A DNA stretch of 64,000 nt from Mesorhizobium sp. Root554 (GCF_001427025.1 NZ_LMGA01000001.1:516348-580347), one strand, 5' to 3'; numbered from the stretch's first letter, positions 1 to 11,968 are shown. A program made the numbers and translations. Notes: a model not told the origin generated them from the sequence alone.

Positions 1-130
1 ACCCGTATCCGGGAGAATTCTTCGCCGGGGAGCGAGATCAAGGCGGTACGACGCAACAGTTGACCGGCGGCTGGATGCGTCGCCAGCCGCCGGCACAGGG
101 TCAATGCTTGTTATTTTTGGCCTGGCCGTA

Positions 131-508
131 TTATTCCGGCTTGGCGATATGCCAGACGCCGTTGACACCGTCGCCGGTCACGTCGCCTGCCTTCTTGTCC
201 TTGATGAATGTGTAGAGCGGCTTGCCGTCATAAGCCCACATCTTGGTGCCGTCCTTGCGCTCGACGACGGTCCATCCGCCTTCCGCCTTGGCGTCGGCTT
301 CAGCCTTGAGCGGTGGCCAGTTGGTGGCGCATTTGTCGTAGCAGTTCGACACGCCATCCTTGTCGTTGTCGAATGTATAAAGTGTCATGCCGCTGGCATC
401 GGTATAGATTTTTGCTCCGTTCACCTCGGCTTCTTTCCAGGCGTCGGCAGCAAGCGAAGCCGTGGTGCCGAGCATCAGTCCGGCGATGGCGAAAACGATC
501 GATTTCAT
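131..508 (-). CDS. Secreted COG4315-type repeat protein
   Basis: This encodes 125 aa. An N-terminal signal peptide (MKSIVFAIAGLMLG...SLAA) is followed by two copies of a short motif, GMTLYTFDNDKDG near residue 38 and GKPLYTFIKDKK near residue 93. That duplicated G-x-x-LYTF-x-x-D/K arrangement is typical of the uncharacterised COG4315 family of exported or lipoprotein-like proteins. No lipobox is seen, so it is probably periplasmic. C55 and C59 (NCYDKCATNWPP) form a CxxxC pair that could bind metal or heme, which is inference. I chose the ATG at 508 because GGGAGAG lies about 9 nt upstream; the frame stays open further upstream but that part does not look like a signal peptide. It is divergent from ccdA. 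Biochemical role unknown. Confidence 0.8.
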   Translation of the reverse strand: MKSIVFAIAGLMLGTTASLAADAWKEAEVNGAKIYTDASGMTLYTFDNDKDGVSNCYDKCATNWPPLKAEADAKAEGGWTVVERKDGTKMWAYDGKPLYTFIKDKKAGDVTGDGVNGVWHIAKPE

Positions 509-703
509 GGAAACTCTCCCTTTCGAATGAAAAGCGGCTGGCAACGCGCCGCTTCGATGCATTAACGACGGGGTGAACGGATTTCTTCCCGGGCATTGCC
601 TCTTCGCAATGCCCTTGTATGAGGTCGCCACGAAATGGTGATTGGAGAACGCCCCATGCCGCGGCTATATCGACGCCGCATGATGACGGGGGCATTCTGA
701 GGC

Positions 704-1450
704 ATGGCATTGGACGTCGGTTACATCAGCGCCATCGGGGCCGGGGCGCTTTCGTTCCTGTCGCCTTGCGTGCTGCCGCTTGTCCCGCCCTATCTGTGCT
801 ACATGGCTGGCGTTTCCGTGGATGACTTCCGCGGCGACGCCGGGATTGCCGCCAAATCCGGCGCGCGCCGGGCGCTGCTTTATTCTTCGCTCGCTTTCGT
901 GCTCGGCTTCTCCACCGTCTTCGTGGCTCTGGGCGCCGGTGCTTCCACGATCGGACGTCTGCTGCGCATATGGCAGGAACCGCTGGCGATGGCCGCCGGC
1001 GTGCTCATCATCCTCATGGGCCTGAATTTCCTCGGCATCCTGCGTATCCCGCTTCTGTCGCGGGAGGCGCGGTTCCAGGCCGAGGGCAAGCCGGCCAGCA
1101 CGGTCGCCGCCTATGTCATGGGGCTTGCCTTCGCCTTCGGATGGACACCCTGCATCGGGCCGGTGCTGGGGCCGATCCTGACCCTTGCCGGCGGCCGCGA
1201 AACCGTGGGCGAGGGGGCGCTGCTGTTGGCCGCCTACTCACTTGGCCTTGGCATTCCGTTCCTGATCGCCGCTCTCTTCTCCGGAGCGTTCATGCGCTTC
1301 CTCGGAAAATTCCGCGTCCATCTTGGCCGCGTCGAAAAGGCCATCGGCGCGCTGCTCGTGGTCGCCGGCGTCTTTTTCCTTACCGGTGGCGTGCAGACCG
1401 TGTCCTACTGGCTGCTCGAAACCTTTCCGGTGCTGGGTCGGCTGGGCTAG
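704..1450 (+). CDS. ccdA: CcdA-family thiol-disulfide transporter (cytochrome c biogenesis)
   Basis: This 248-aa inner-membrane protein has about six hydrophobic segments. The two family signatures are present: LSPCVLPLVPPY with Cys22 in the first helix and FGWTPCIGPVLGP with Cys150 in the fourth. In CcdA proteins this cysteine pair carries electrons from cytoplasmic thioredoxin across the membrane to periplasmic thioredoxin-like partners, which keep apocytochrome c haem-site cysteines reduced. Length is normal for the short CcdA type without DsbD periplasmic domains. It stands alone; the divergent neighbour is a small exported protein with a CxxxC pair, which could be a client, but that is only inference. 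The family call is firm; the exact partner is not visible. Confidence 0.92.
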   Translation: MALDVGYISAIGAGALSFLSPCVLPLVPPYLCYMAGVSVDDFRGDAGIAAKSGARRALLYSSLAFVLGFSTVFVALGAGASTIGRLLRIWQEPLAMAAGVLIILMGLNFLGILRIPLLSREARFQAEGKPASTVAAYVMGLAFAFGWTPCIGPVLGPILTLAGGRETVGEGALLLAAYSLGLGIPFLIAALFSGAFMRFLGKFRVHLGRVEKAIGALLVVAGVFFLTGGVQTVSYWLLETFPVLGRLG

Positions 1451-1582
1451 TTCCGCCAGGCGCGACTGTCAGCCACACTTTGCGCGCATCGGAATGGAAA
1501 CATTGGAGCCGTTGCGAAGCAATGCTAGAACGCGGCCGTTCTTGAAGTCCGCGATTCCTCATTTGTTGTGGTGTCTGTTTCC

Positions 1583-2932
1583 ATGAGCCAACGCACCTGC
1601 CTTTCCATCATCCTCGCCGCCGGTGAAGGCACGCGCATGAAGAGTGCGCTGCCGAAAGTGCTTCACAAACTGGCAGGGTTGCCCCTTGTCGGTCATGTCG
1701 TGAAGGCCACCGAAACCGCGGGCGCCGGCGATCTGGCGCTGGTGGTCGGCCATGGCGCGGAAGAGATGCGCAAGGCAGCGGAAAAATTCGCGCCCGGCGC
1801 GAATATCTTCATGCAGGAAAAGCGCCTCGGCACCGCCAACGCCGTGCTTGCTGCCCGCGATGCCATTTCCCAAGGCTATGACGACGTTCTGGTGATTTTC
1901 GGCGACACGCCGCTGATCGATCCCGCCGCGTTGACAGTGGCAAGGTTAAAGCTCGCCGAAGGCGCCGCAGTCGTGGTCATCGGCTTCCGCACCGACAATC
2001 CTGCCGGCTATGGCCGCCTCATCGAAAAGGACGGCAAGCTTCTGGCCATCCGCGAGGACAAGGATTGCAGCGGCGAGGAGAAGAAGATCACCTTCTGCAA
2101 CAGCGGCATGATGGCCGTCGCCGGCCGGGAGGCGCTGGCCTTTCTGGATGCTGTCGGCAACAAGAACGCCAAGGGCGAATACTACCTGACCGATATCGTC
2201 GAGATCGCCGGCGGGCAGGGCATGTCGGTCGTGGCGACCGAAACCTCCTTCGAAAGTGCGCTCGGTATTAACAACCGGGCGGAACTCGCCGAAGCGGAAG
2301 CGATATGGCAGGCGCGCCGGCGCCGCCAGGCGATGCTGGACGGCGTTACCCTGATCGCGCCGGAGACGGTGTATTTCTCGCACGACACGCAGATCGGCGC
2401 CGATACGCTGGTCGAACCGAATGTCTGGTTTGGACCCGGCGTGACGATAGCGGAAGGAGCAAAAATCCATGCCTTCAGCCATCTGGAGGGTGCGACCGTT
2501 GCCAGCGGCTGCGACATCGGACCTTTCGCCCGGCTGCGCCCGGGCGCCGATTTATCGACCAAAGCCAAGGTCGGGAATTTCTGTGAAGTCAAGAACGCGA
2601 AAATCGAGGAAGGCGCCAAGGTCAACCATCTCACCTATATCGGCGACGCCCGCATCGGCGCGGGGGCCAACATCGGCGCCGGCACCATCACCTGCAACTA
2701 TGACGGCTATTCGAAATTCGTCACCGACATCGGCAAGGGCGCATTCATCGGCTCCAATTCCTCGCTGGTCGCACCGGTTTCTATCGGTGACGGCGGCTAT
2801 GTCGCCTCCGGTAGCGTCATCACCGAGAACGTCCCCGACGATGCGCTGGCCTTCGGCCGTGCGCGGCAGAAGACGTTGCCGGGAAAGGCGAGGGAATTGC
2901 GCGAGCGCCGCGCCGCTGCGGCGAAGAAATAA
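1583..2932 (+). CDS. glmU: Bifunctional UDP-GlcNAc pyrophosphorylase / GlcN-1-P acetyltransferase GlmU
   Basis: The 449-aa product makes UDP-N-acetylglucosamine in the cytoplasm for peptidoglycan and lipopolysaccharide: it acetylates glucosamine-1-phosphate, then transfers UMP. The N-terminal Rossmann-like uridylyltransferase domain carries [11 protein letters not shown] with the nucleotide-binding G-x-G-T-R-M. The C-terminal half is a left-handed beta-helix of hexapeptide repeats, with the conserved NYDGYSKF segment of the acetyltransferase site. I chose the ATG at 1583; the frame also has GTG codons at 1568 and 1571 that would add only a few residues. glmS follows 145 nt downstream, so two steps of the amino-sugar pathway sit together, a common alphaproteobacterial arrangement. 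Confidence 0.96.
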   Translation: MSQRTCLSIILAAGEGTRMKSALPKVLHKLAGLPLVGHVVKATETAGAGDLALVVGHGAEEMRKAAEKFAPGANIFMQEKRLGTANAVLAARDAISQGYDDVLVIFGDTPLIDPAALTVARLKLAEGAAVVVIGFRTDNPAGYGRLIEKDGKLLAIREDKDCSGEEKKITFCNSGMMAVAGREALAFLDAVGNKNAKGEYYLTDIVEIAGGQGMSVVATETSFESALGINNRAELAEAEAIWQARRRRQAMLDGVTLIAPETVYFSHDTQIGADTLVEPNVWFGPGVTIAEGAKIHAFSHLEGATVASGCDIGPFARLRPGADLSTKAKVGNFCEVKNAKIEEGAKVNHLTYIGDARIGAGANIGAGTITCNYDGYSKFVTDIGKGAFIGSNSSLVAPVSIGDGGYVASGSVITENVPDDALAFGRARQKTLPGKARELRERRAAAAKK

Positions 2933-3025
2933 TGCGTCGGGCTGGACTTCGCGAGCCGCCTGCCATAGTGCGGCCACGCCGACGCCCGCTGATATGAGGC
3001 GAAACGCAAAGTGATTTTTACGGTG

Positions 3026-3050
3026 GCCGGCTATTTTCTACATAGCCGGC
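3026..3050 (+). promoter_or_regulatory. Inverted repeat in the glmU-glmS gap
   Basis: GCCGGCTAT (3026-3034), a 7-nt loop and ATAGCCGGC (3042-3050) form a perfect 9-bp hairpin 27 nt before the glmS start codon. There is no T-tract after it, so it is not an obvious intrinsic terminator. It could be an mRNA structure affecting glmS translation or stability. It does not resemble the Gram-positive glmS ribozyme. Confidence 0.5.
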
Positions 3051-3077
3051 ATCAGGGAACGAAACGGACAAGCGATC

Positions 3078-4901
3078 ATGTGCGGCATAGTTGGAATTGT
3101 CGGGCACACGCCGGTGGCGCCTCTCATCGTCGATGCGCTCAAGCGGCTGGAGTACCGCGGCTACGATTCCGCCGGGGTCGCGACCATCGAACATGGCGAA
3201 CTGGCGCGCCGCCGCGCCGAGGGCAAGCTGGTCAATCTCGAGCGCCGGTTGAAGGACGAGCCGCTCGACGGCCTGATCGGCATCGGTCACACCCGCTGGG
3301 CTACCCACGGCGTGCCGAACGAAACCAACGCGCATCCGCATTTCTCCAACGGCGTCGCCATTGTCCACAACGGCATTATCGAGAACTTCGCTGAACTGCG
3401 CCAGGAACTGATCGCCGACGGCTACACCTTCTCCTCGCAGACGGACACCGAAGTCGTCGCCCATCTCATCGCCCGGGAACTGGCCGCTGGAGCCGAGCCG
3501 GTGGCGGCGGCGCATAATGCGCTGAAGCGGCTGCAAGGCGCCTTCGCACTCGCCATCATGTTCAAGAGCGACGAGGACTTGATTGTCGGCGCCCGCAACG
3601 GACCGCCACTTGCGGTCGGCCATGGCGAAGGCGAAATGTTCCTTGGCTCCGACGCCATAGCGCTGGCGCCGTTCACCAATTCCATCACCTATCTGGAAGA
3701 CGGCGACTGGGCGGTCATCCGCCGCAACGAGATTTCCATCTTCGACATGGATGGCAACAGGGTCGACCGCAAGCGCCAGCAATCGCTCGGCACCAGCTTC
3801 ATGGTCGACAAGGGCAACCACAGGCACTTCATGGAAAAGGAAATCCATGAGCAGCCGGAAGTGATCTCCCATACGCTGGCGCATTATCTCGACTTCGCCA
3901 ATGGGCGTTCCAAGCCGCTCGACCTGCCTTTCGACTTCGCCAAGCTCGACCGCCTGGCGATTTCCGCCTGCGGCACCGCCTATCTGAGCGGCCTTGTCGG
4001 CAAATACTGGTTTGAGCGCTTCGCTCGTCTGCCGGTGGACATCGATATCGCCTCCGAATTCCGCTACCGCGAAATGCCGCTGTCAAAGGACAGCGCCGCG
4101 ATCTTCATTTCGCAATCCGGCGAAACGGCCGACACGCTCGCCTCGCTGCGGTACTGTCGCAAGGAAGGCTTGCCGATCGGCGCAATCGTCAACGTGCGCG
4201 AATCGACCATCGCGCGGGAATCGGACGTCACGCTCCCGACGCTTGCCGGTCCCGAGATCGGCGTCGCCTCGACAAAAGCCTTCACCTGCCAGCTTTCTGT
4301 GCTGGCGGCGCTCGCCATTCGCGCGGCGGAGGCTCGCGGCACCATTTCGGCTGAAGAGGAAAAGCTGCTGGTCCGTCAGCTTGCCGAAGCGCCGCGCTTT
4401 GCCACCCAGGTGCTGAAGCTCGACCAGCAGATCGAGAAGGTCGCGCGCGAGCTCGCACACTACAAGCATGTTCTCTATCTTGGCCGCGACACCAATTACC
4501 CGCTGGCCATGGAAGGTGCGCTGAAGCTCAAGGAAATCTCCTATATCCACGCCGAAGGCTATGCCGCCGGCGAACTCAAGCATGGCCCGATCGCCCTTAT
4601 CGACGAAAATATGCCGGTGATTGTCATCGCGCCGCATGACCGCATTTTCGAAAAGACCGTCTCCAACATGCAGGAAGTGGCGGCGCGCGGGGGCAAGATC
4701 ATCCTGATCACCGACCGCAAGGGCGCGGCCGCCGCCAGCATCGACACGATGGAGACCATCGTGCTGCCCGACGTGCCGGAAATCATCGCGCCGATCATCT
4801 ATGCGCTGCCGATCCAGATGCTGGCCTACTTCACCGCCGTGTTCATGGGCACGGACGTCGATCAGCCGCGCAATCTGGCGAAATCGGTGACGGTCGAGTA
4901 G
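3078..4901 (+). CDS. glmS: Glutamine-fructose-6-phosphate aminotransferase (isomerizing) GlmS
   Basis: This 607-aa enzyme commits fructose-6-phosphate to the hexosamine pathway using the glutamine amide nitrogen. It starts MCGIVGIVG, so Cys2 becomes the N-terminal nucleophile of the class II glutamine amidotransferase domain (about residues 1-220; GHTRWATHG and HNGIIEN glutamine-site motifs are present). Two SIS sugar-isomerase domains follow, including SACGTAYLSG, SQSGETADT and the end DQPRNLAKSVTVE. The length matches the bacterial enzyme. It lies just downstream of glmU; GlmM is not in the window. A 9-bp hairpin precedes the gene, but the sequence gives no direct evidence of how it is regulated. 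Confidence 0.97.
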   Translation: MCGIVGIVGHTPVAPLIVDALKRLEYRGYDSAGVATIEHGELARRRAEGKLVNLERRLKDEPLDGLIGIGHTRWATHGVPNETNAHPHFSNGVAIVHNGIIENFAELRQELIADGYTFSSQTDTEVVAHLIARELAAGAEPVAAAHNALKRLQGAFALAIMFKSDEDLIVGARNGPPLAVGHGEGEMFLGSDAIALAPFTNSITYLEDGDWAVIRRNEISIFDMDGNRVDRKRQQSLGTSFMVDKGNHRHFMEKEIHEQPEVISHTLAHYLDFANGRSKPLDLPFDFAKLDRLAISACGTAYLSGLVGKYWFERFARLPVDIDIASEFRYREMPLSKDSAAIFISQSGETADTLASLRYCRKEGLPIGAIVNVRESTIARESDVTLPTLAGPEIGVASTKAFTCQLSVLAALAIRAAEARGTISAEEEKLLVRQLAEAPRFATQVLKLDQQIEKVARELAHYKHVLYLGRDTNYPLAMEGALKLKEISYIHAEGYAAGELKHGPIALIDENMPVIVIAPHDRIFEKTVSNMQEVAARGGKIILITDRKGAAAASIDTMETIVLPDVPEIIAPIIYALPIQMLAYFTAVFMGTDVDQPRNLAKSVTVE

Positions 4902-5771
4902 GGCCGTCACGTCGGAACACACCCGTCAGGTTTTGGAGCGCGTCACCGCCGCGCATCTCACATCTGCGTCACCTGTGGCAACTTCCCGGTTCCAAACCGT
5001 CAGGCGCTCGCCTATGCTGCGCTGCAATGAATGACGGCGGGACATGTCAGACACGATCAGGATTTCCGGCATGACCCGGCTCAGGAACTATTTCCTGACA
5101 GGCTTCATCGTCTGCGCGCCGCTGGCCATCACGCTCTATATCGCCTGGTCGTTCATCCGCTGGGTGGATTCCTGGGTGAAGCCTTACATTCCAGCGCGCT
5201 ACAGCCCTGAAACCTACCTTTCGTTCCAGTTGCCGGGGTTCGGCCTGATCGTGGCGCTGGTGCTGATCACGCTGATCGGCTTCCTCACCGCCAACATCGC
5301 CGGCCGCGCCGTGATCGCCTTCGGTGAGCGGCTTCTGGGCCGCATGCCGTTGGTGCGCGGCATATACGGCTCGCTGAAGCAGATATTTCAGACCGTGCTG
5401 TCGAACAAGGGCGACATGTTTCGCCAGGTCGGCATGGTCGAATATCCGCGCAAGGATGTCTGGTCGCTGGTCTTCGTGACCGGCGAAAAGGACACCGAGA
5501 TCGGCCAGAAGCTCGACAAGCAAGGCGATCCCCTGATTGCCGTGTTCATGCCCTGCGCGCCCAATCCGACGACCGGCTTCCTGATGTATGTGCGCAAATC
5601 GGAAATCATCGCGTTGGACATGTCGATCGAGGAGGCGGCCCGGCTAATCGTGTCGGCGGGTCTGGTCGCGCCCGAGATCAAGAAGAAGATCGTCGTGCCG
5701 AGCGGTATCGCCGTCGAAATCGGCAATCCGCCGATGGGAACGTTGCCCCAATCGGCGGCCAAACCGGCATC

Positions 5772-7880
<2,109 letters not shown>

Positions 7881-7882
7881 GG

Positions 7883-8015
7883 CTTCACCCTCCCCCTTGC
7901 GGGGAGGATCGACGCGCAGCGTCGGGGTGGGTGAGGGTGAAGCGCGGCGCCGTCGAATTTCCTCTCCCCGACAGGGAGAGGGTGGCGGAGCGAAGCGCAG
8001 GCCGGGTGAGGGGGG
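7883..8015. repeat. Cluster of REP-like palindromes between recG and sdhE
   Basis: Several GC-rich hairpins are packed together. CTTCACCCTC (7883-7892) pairs perfectly with GAGGGTGAAG (7932-7941), enclosing CCCCTTGCGGGG. CCTCTCCCC (7961-7969) is followed by GGGAGAGG, giving a second hairpin, and a GGCC...GGCC stretch follows near 8001-8016. The core CCCTCCCCCTTG-x-GGGGAGG recurs at 54283-54449, so this is a dispersed repeat of the genome rather than a one-off terminator. The function, such as a transcript-end structure or a REP/BIME relic, is inference. Confidence 0.7.
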
Positions 8016-8126
8016 CCACAGAACAGATAAGCATCGCTCTAGATTAAGGGTTAAGACTCACCTTGTCAGGCTGACACCACACTCTATCCACGCTATATGC
8101 GCGACCTTGAAAAAAGGAACGCGGCG

Positions 8127-8429
8127 ATGACCGAGACGATGCGATCTGATGCGGACCTGGCTGACGAAAAGCTGGACGCTCGCCGCAAGAAACTTCTGTT
8201 TCGCTCCTGGCATCGCGGCATGCGCGAGATGGACCTCGTTCTCGGCCAGTTCGCGGACCGGGAAATGCCATCCTTGACCGATGACGAGATCGACCAATAT
8301 GAAAGGCTTCTCGACATTCCCGACACCGAGTTCCTTCCCATCGTCACCGGTGAAAAGCAGGCGCCGGCGGACATGGATTGTCCGGTCCTGCGAAAGATAC
8401 TGGCCTCGCGCCATTCGATGAAGTTCTGA
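8127..8429 (+). CDS. sdhE: FAD assembly factor SdhE (succinate dehydrogenase assembly factor 2)
   Basis: The 100-aa protein belongs to the SdhE/SDHAF2 (DUF339) family, small helical proteins that promote covalent FAD attachment to the succinate dehydrogenase flavoprotein. The diagnostic RSWHRGMREMDLVLGQF stretch, containing the conserved R-G-x-x-E/D-M-D flavinylation motif, lies near residues 29-45. A second helical segment contains YERLLDIPDTEF. I chose the ATG at 8127 because AAAGGAAC sits 6 nt upstream; the in-frame ATG at 8097 lacks a ribosome-binding site. mfd starts 9 nt after the stop, so the two are probably cotranscribed. Confidence 0.92.
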   Translation: MTETMRSDADLADEKLDARRKKLLFRSWHRGMREMDLVLGQFADREMPSLTDDEIDQYERLLDIPDTEFLPIVTGEKQAPADMDCPVLRKILASRHSMKF

Positions 8430-8438
8430 AAAGCCCGC

Positions 8439-11400
8439 ATGAGCCTCATTCCAGACATCGGCCTGCCGAAAGGCGGCACCGGTTCCTTCATCGTCGATGG
8501 CGTGGCCGACGGCTATGAGGCGTTCGCGCTTGCGCGGGCCGCGGCGGAGATGGCGCCGGACGCACCGCTGATCTTCATTGCGCGCGATGGCCAGCGTCTG
8601 CCGGCGATTGTCGAGGCTCTCGCGTTTGCCGCGCCCGACCTGCCGGTGCTTGAACTGCCCGCCTGGGATTGCTTGCCTTACGATCGGGTTTCGCCCGGAT
8701 CGGACGCGGCGTCGCGCCGTCTCGATGCGCTGGCAGGCATCATCGCCCTGGCGAAGAAGCCGCACCGCGCCGTGGTGCTGACAACCGTCAACGCGCTGCT
8801 GCAGCGTATTCCGCCGGCCGACCTGATCGAGGCGCACACGTTTCGCGCCAAACCCGGCAACCAGATCGACATGAACCAGTTGGTCGCGAGGCTGGAGATG
8901 TCCGGCTTCGAGCGGGTGCCGACCGTGCGCGGAGTCGGCGAATTCGCGGTGCGCGGCGGCATCCTCGATCTCTACGCGCCCGGCGCTGAAGAGGCGCTTC
9001 GGCTCGATTTCTTCGGCGACACGCTGGAAACGATCCGCGCCTTCGATGTCGCCAGCCAGCGCACCACCGGCCAGCGCAACGCCATGATCCTGCAAGCCAT
9101 GAGCGAGGTTGCGCTGACGCCGGAGACCATCAGCCGTTTCCGCCGCGCCTATATCGAAGCGTTCGGCGCGCCGTCGCGGGATGATGGTCTGTACGCGGCG
9201 GTCAGCGAAGGCCGCCGCTTCGCCGGCATGGAGCACTGGCTGCCCTTCTTTTACGAGCGGCTCGAAACCGTGTTCGACTACCTGCCCGGCGTGCCTCTGG
9301 TGTTCGACCATCTCGCGCACGAAGCGCTCGACGAGCGCCACACCCTGATCCTCGATCACTACGATGCGCGCCGGAAGATGACCGAGGGTACGCTGAAGGA
9401 AGCGGTGCCCTACAAGCCGGTGCCGCCGCGGCTTCTCTACCTTTCGCCGGACGAGGTGAAAGCGGCCGCTGCCGACGGCCTTGCGGTCGAGTTCACCCCG
9501 TTTGCCGCGCCTGATGCCGGCGGCCGCAAGGTGCTCCACGCCGGTTCAAGGGCCGGCAGGACGTTCGCAGAGGAACGCGCCGATCCGAAGGCCAACGTCT
9601 TCGACGTGGCGGTCAAGCATATCGTCGATCAGCGCGCGGCCCGCAGGCGCGTCATGGTCGCCGGCTGGACCGAGGGCTCGCTGGATCGGCTGAGCCAGAT
9701 TCTGGCCGAGCACAATCTCGGAAATTTCAGGCAGATCGGCACTTTGGCCGAAGCCGCCAAGCTCGATGCCGGTCAGGCGGCGCTGGCCGTGCTGCCGCTG
9801 GAATCCGGCTTCGAGACCGACGAATTGGTCGTCGTCGCCGAGCAGGATATTTTGGGCGACCGCCTGGTGCGGCGTTCCAAGCGCAAGAAGCGCGCCGCCG
9901 ATTTCATCGCCGAGGCGTCGTCGCTGTCCGCCGGCGATATCGTCGTTCATGCCGATCATGGCATCGGCCGTTTCATCGGGCTGAAGACGATCGAGGCGGC
10001 GGGTGCGCCGCATGATTGCCTCGAAATTCACTACGCCAACGATGGCCGGCTCTTCCTGCCGGTCGAGAACATCGAATTGTTGTCGCGTTACGGCTCGGAT
10101 TCGGCCGAGGCCACGCTGGACAAGCTGGGCGGCGGCGCCTGGCAGTCACGCAAGGCGCGGCTGAAAAAGCGCTTGCTCGAAATGGCGGGGCAGCTGATCC
10201 GCATCGCCGCCGAACGGCAGATGCGCGCCGCGCCGACACTGGTGCCGCAGGACGGGCTGTATGGGGAATTTTCCGCGCGGTTCCCCTATGAGGAAACGGA
10301 CGACCAGCAGAACGCCATCGATGCCGTTGCCGAGGATCTTTCGGCAGGCCGCCCGATGGATCGTTTGATCTGCGGCGATGTCGGATTCGGCAAGACCGAA
10401 GTTGCGCTGCGCGCCGCCTTCATCGCCGCCATGGAAGGATTTCAGGTCGCCGTCGTGGTGCCGACCACGCTGCTGTCGCGCCAGCATTTCAAGACATTCT
10501 CGCAGCGCTTCTCCGGCCTGCCGGTGCGGGTGCGCCAAGCCTCGCGATTGGTCGGCGCCAAGGAGTTGGCGGAAACCAAAAAGGGCATCGCCGACGGCAC
10601 GGTCGATATCGTCGTCGGCACCCACGCGCTTCTGGGCGCTTCGATCTCTTTCAAGAATCTTGGCCTGTTGATCATCGACGAGGAGCAGCATTTCGGCGTC
10701 AAGCACAAGGAGCGGCTGAAGGAACTCAAGAGCGACGTCCACGTGCTGACCCTTTCAGCCACGCCAATCCCGCGCACGCTGCAGCTGGCGCTGACCGGCG
10801 TGCGGGAGCTGTCGCTGATCGCCACGCCGCCGGTGGACCGCATGGCGGTGCGCACCTTCATCTCGCCCTTCGATCCGCTGGTGATCCGCGAGACGCTGCT
10901 GCGCGAGCGCTATCGCGGCGGCCACTCGTTCTATGTCGTGCCGCGTATCAGCGATCTGGCGGATATCCATGAATTCCTGAAGGAATCCGTGCCGGAGCTG
11001 AAAGTCGCCGTGGCGCATGGCCAGATGCCCCCCGGCGAGCTCGACGACATCATGAACGCCTTCTATGACGGCCAGTACGATGTACTGCTGTCGACGACCA
11101 TCGTCGAATCCGGGCTCGATATCCCGACCGCGAATACGCTTATCGTACATCGCGCCGACATGTTCGGCTTGGCGCAGCTCTATCAGCTCCGCGGTCGCGT
11201 CGGCCGCTCCAAGGTGCGCGCCTACGCCCTGTTCACGCTGCCGGCCAACAAGAAGCTCACCGACACCGCCGATCGCAGGCTGAAGGTCTTGCAGTCGCTG
11301 GATACGCTGGGCGCCGGTTTCCAGCTTGCCAGCCATGACCTCGACATACGCGGCGCCGGCAACCTTCTCGGCGAAGAGCAGTCGGGCCACATCAAGGAAG

Positions 11401-11927
11401 TCGGCTTCGAGCTTTACCAGCAGATGCTGGAAGAGGCGGTTGCCGAAGTGCGCGATACCGGCGAGTCTGCGGATTCAGGCTGGTCGCCGCAGATCGCCAT
11501 CGGCACCGCCGTCATGATCCCCGAAAGCTACGTGGCCGACCTGCAACTGAGGCTGGCGCTGTACCGCCGCCTCGGCGATCTGGAATCGACGGAGGAGATC
11601 GACGCCTTCGGCGCCGAGATGATAGACCGCTTCGGCCCGCTGCCAGACGAGGTGAAGCATCTGCTCAAGATCGTCTTCATCAAGATTCTTTGCCGCAAGG
11701 CGAATGTCGAGAAACTGGACGCCGGGCCGAAGGGCGTCGTCATCCAGTTCCGCAGACGAGAATTCGCCAATCCGGCGGCGCTGGTCAAATTCATTGCCGA
11801 GCAGGGATCATTGGCCAAAATCAGGCCGGACCAGAGCGTCGTGTTCGCCCGCGACTGGCCGACCGCGGAAAAGCGGTTGACCGGTTCTGCCGTTGTGATG
11901 ACGCAACTGGCGAAGCTGGCGGGTTAG
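8439..11927 (+). CDS. mfd: Transcription-repair coupling factor Mfd
   Basis: The 1162-aa protein displaces RNA polymerase stalled at DNA lesions and recruits the UvrABC excision machinery. Domains in order are an N-terminal UvrB-homology region (about 1-350), an RNA-polymerase-interaction CarD-like domain (near 500-570, GDIVVHADHGIGRF), the RecG-like translocase with Walker A CGDVGFGKTEV and DEEQHFGVKHKE, the C-terminal helicase domain with STTIVESGLDIP and QLRGRVGRSK, and the TRCF C-terminal domain. Length is standard. It follows sdhE with a 9-nt gap. The frame is intact throughout. Confidence 0.97.
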   Translation: MSLIPDIGLPKGGTGSFIVDGVADGYEAFALARAAAEMAPDAPLIFIARDGQRLPAIVEALAFAAPDLPVLELPAWDCLPYDRVSPGSDAASRRLDALAGIIALAKKPHRAVVLTTVNALLQRIPPADLIEAHTFRAKPGNQIDMNQLVARLEMSGFERVPTVRGVGEFAVRGGILDLYAPGAEEALRLDFFGDTLETIRAFDVASQRTTGQRNAMILQAMSEVALTPETISRFRRAYIEAFGAPSRDDGLYAAVSEGRRFAGMEHWLPFFYERLETVFDYLPGVPLVFDHLAHEALDERHTLILDHYDARRKMTEGTLKEAVPYKPVPPRLLYLSPDEVKAAAADGLAVEFTPFAAPDAGGRKVLHAGSRAGRTFAEERADPKANVFDVAVKHIVDQRAARRRVMVAGWTEGSLDRLSQILAEHNLGNFRQIGTLAEAAKLDAGQAALAVLPLESGFETDELVVVAEQDILGDRLVRRSKRKKRAADFIAEASSLSAGDIVVHADHGIGRFIGLKTIEAAGAPHDCLEIHYANDGRLFLPVENIELLSRYGSDSAEATLDKLGGGAWQSRKARLKKRLLEMAGQLIRIAAERQMRAAPTLVPQDGLYGEFSARFPYEETDDQQNAIDAVAEDLSAGRPMDRLICGDVGFGKTEVALRAAFIAAMEGFQVAVVVPTTLLSRQHFKTFSQRFSGLPVRVRQASRLVGAKELAETKKGIADGTVDIVVGTHALLGASISFKNLGLLIIDEEQHFGVKHKERLKELKSDVHVLTLSATPIPRTLQLALTGVRELSLIATPPVDRMAVRTFISPFDPLVIRETLLRERYRGGHSFYVVPRISDLADIHEFLKESVPELKVAVAHGQMPPGELDDIMNAFYDGQYDVLLSTTIVESGLDIPTANTLIVHRADMFGLAQLYQLRGRVGRSKVRAYALFTLPANKKLTDTADRRLKVLQSLDTLGAGFQLASHDLDIRGAGNLLGEEQSGHIKEVGFELYQQMLEEAVAEVRDTGESADSGWSPQIAIGTAVMIPESYVADLQLRLALYRRLGDLESTEEIDAFGAEMIDRFGPLPDEVKHLLKIVFIKILCRKANVEKLDAGPKGVVIQFRRREFANPAALVKFIAEQGSLAKIRPDQSVVFARDWPTAEKRLTGSAVVMTQLAKLAG

Positions 11928-11943
11928 CCCGCAGCGTCCCAAA

Positions 11944-11968
11944 GCCCCGAAGGTCAGTGCTTCGGGGC
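11944..11968 (-). terminator. Hairpin at the convergent mfd / dsbA-like end
   Basis: GCCCCGAAG (11944-11952) and CTTCGGGGC (11960-11968) form a perfect 9-bp stem with a 7-nt loop. The loop contains the stop codon of the minus-strand dsbA-like gene. Reading on the minus strand it is followed by TTTGGG, only a short T-run, so termination may be partial. It can also serve the end of mfd. Confidence 0.5.

Noticed and set aside
3011..3077. glmS ribozyme-type riboswitch before glmS
   Set aside because: Only a simple 9-bp hairpin is present; the space is far too short for the double-pseudoknot ribozyme core, which is also typical of Gram-positive bacteria.
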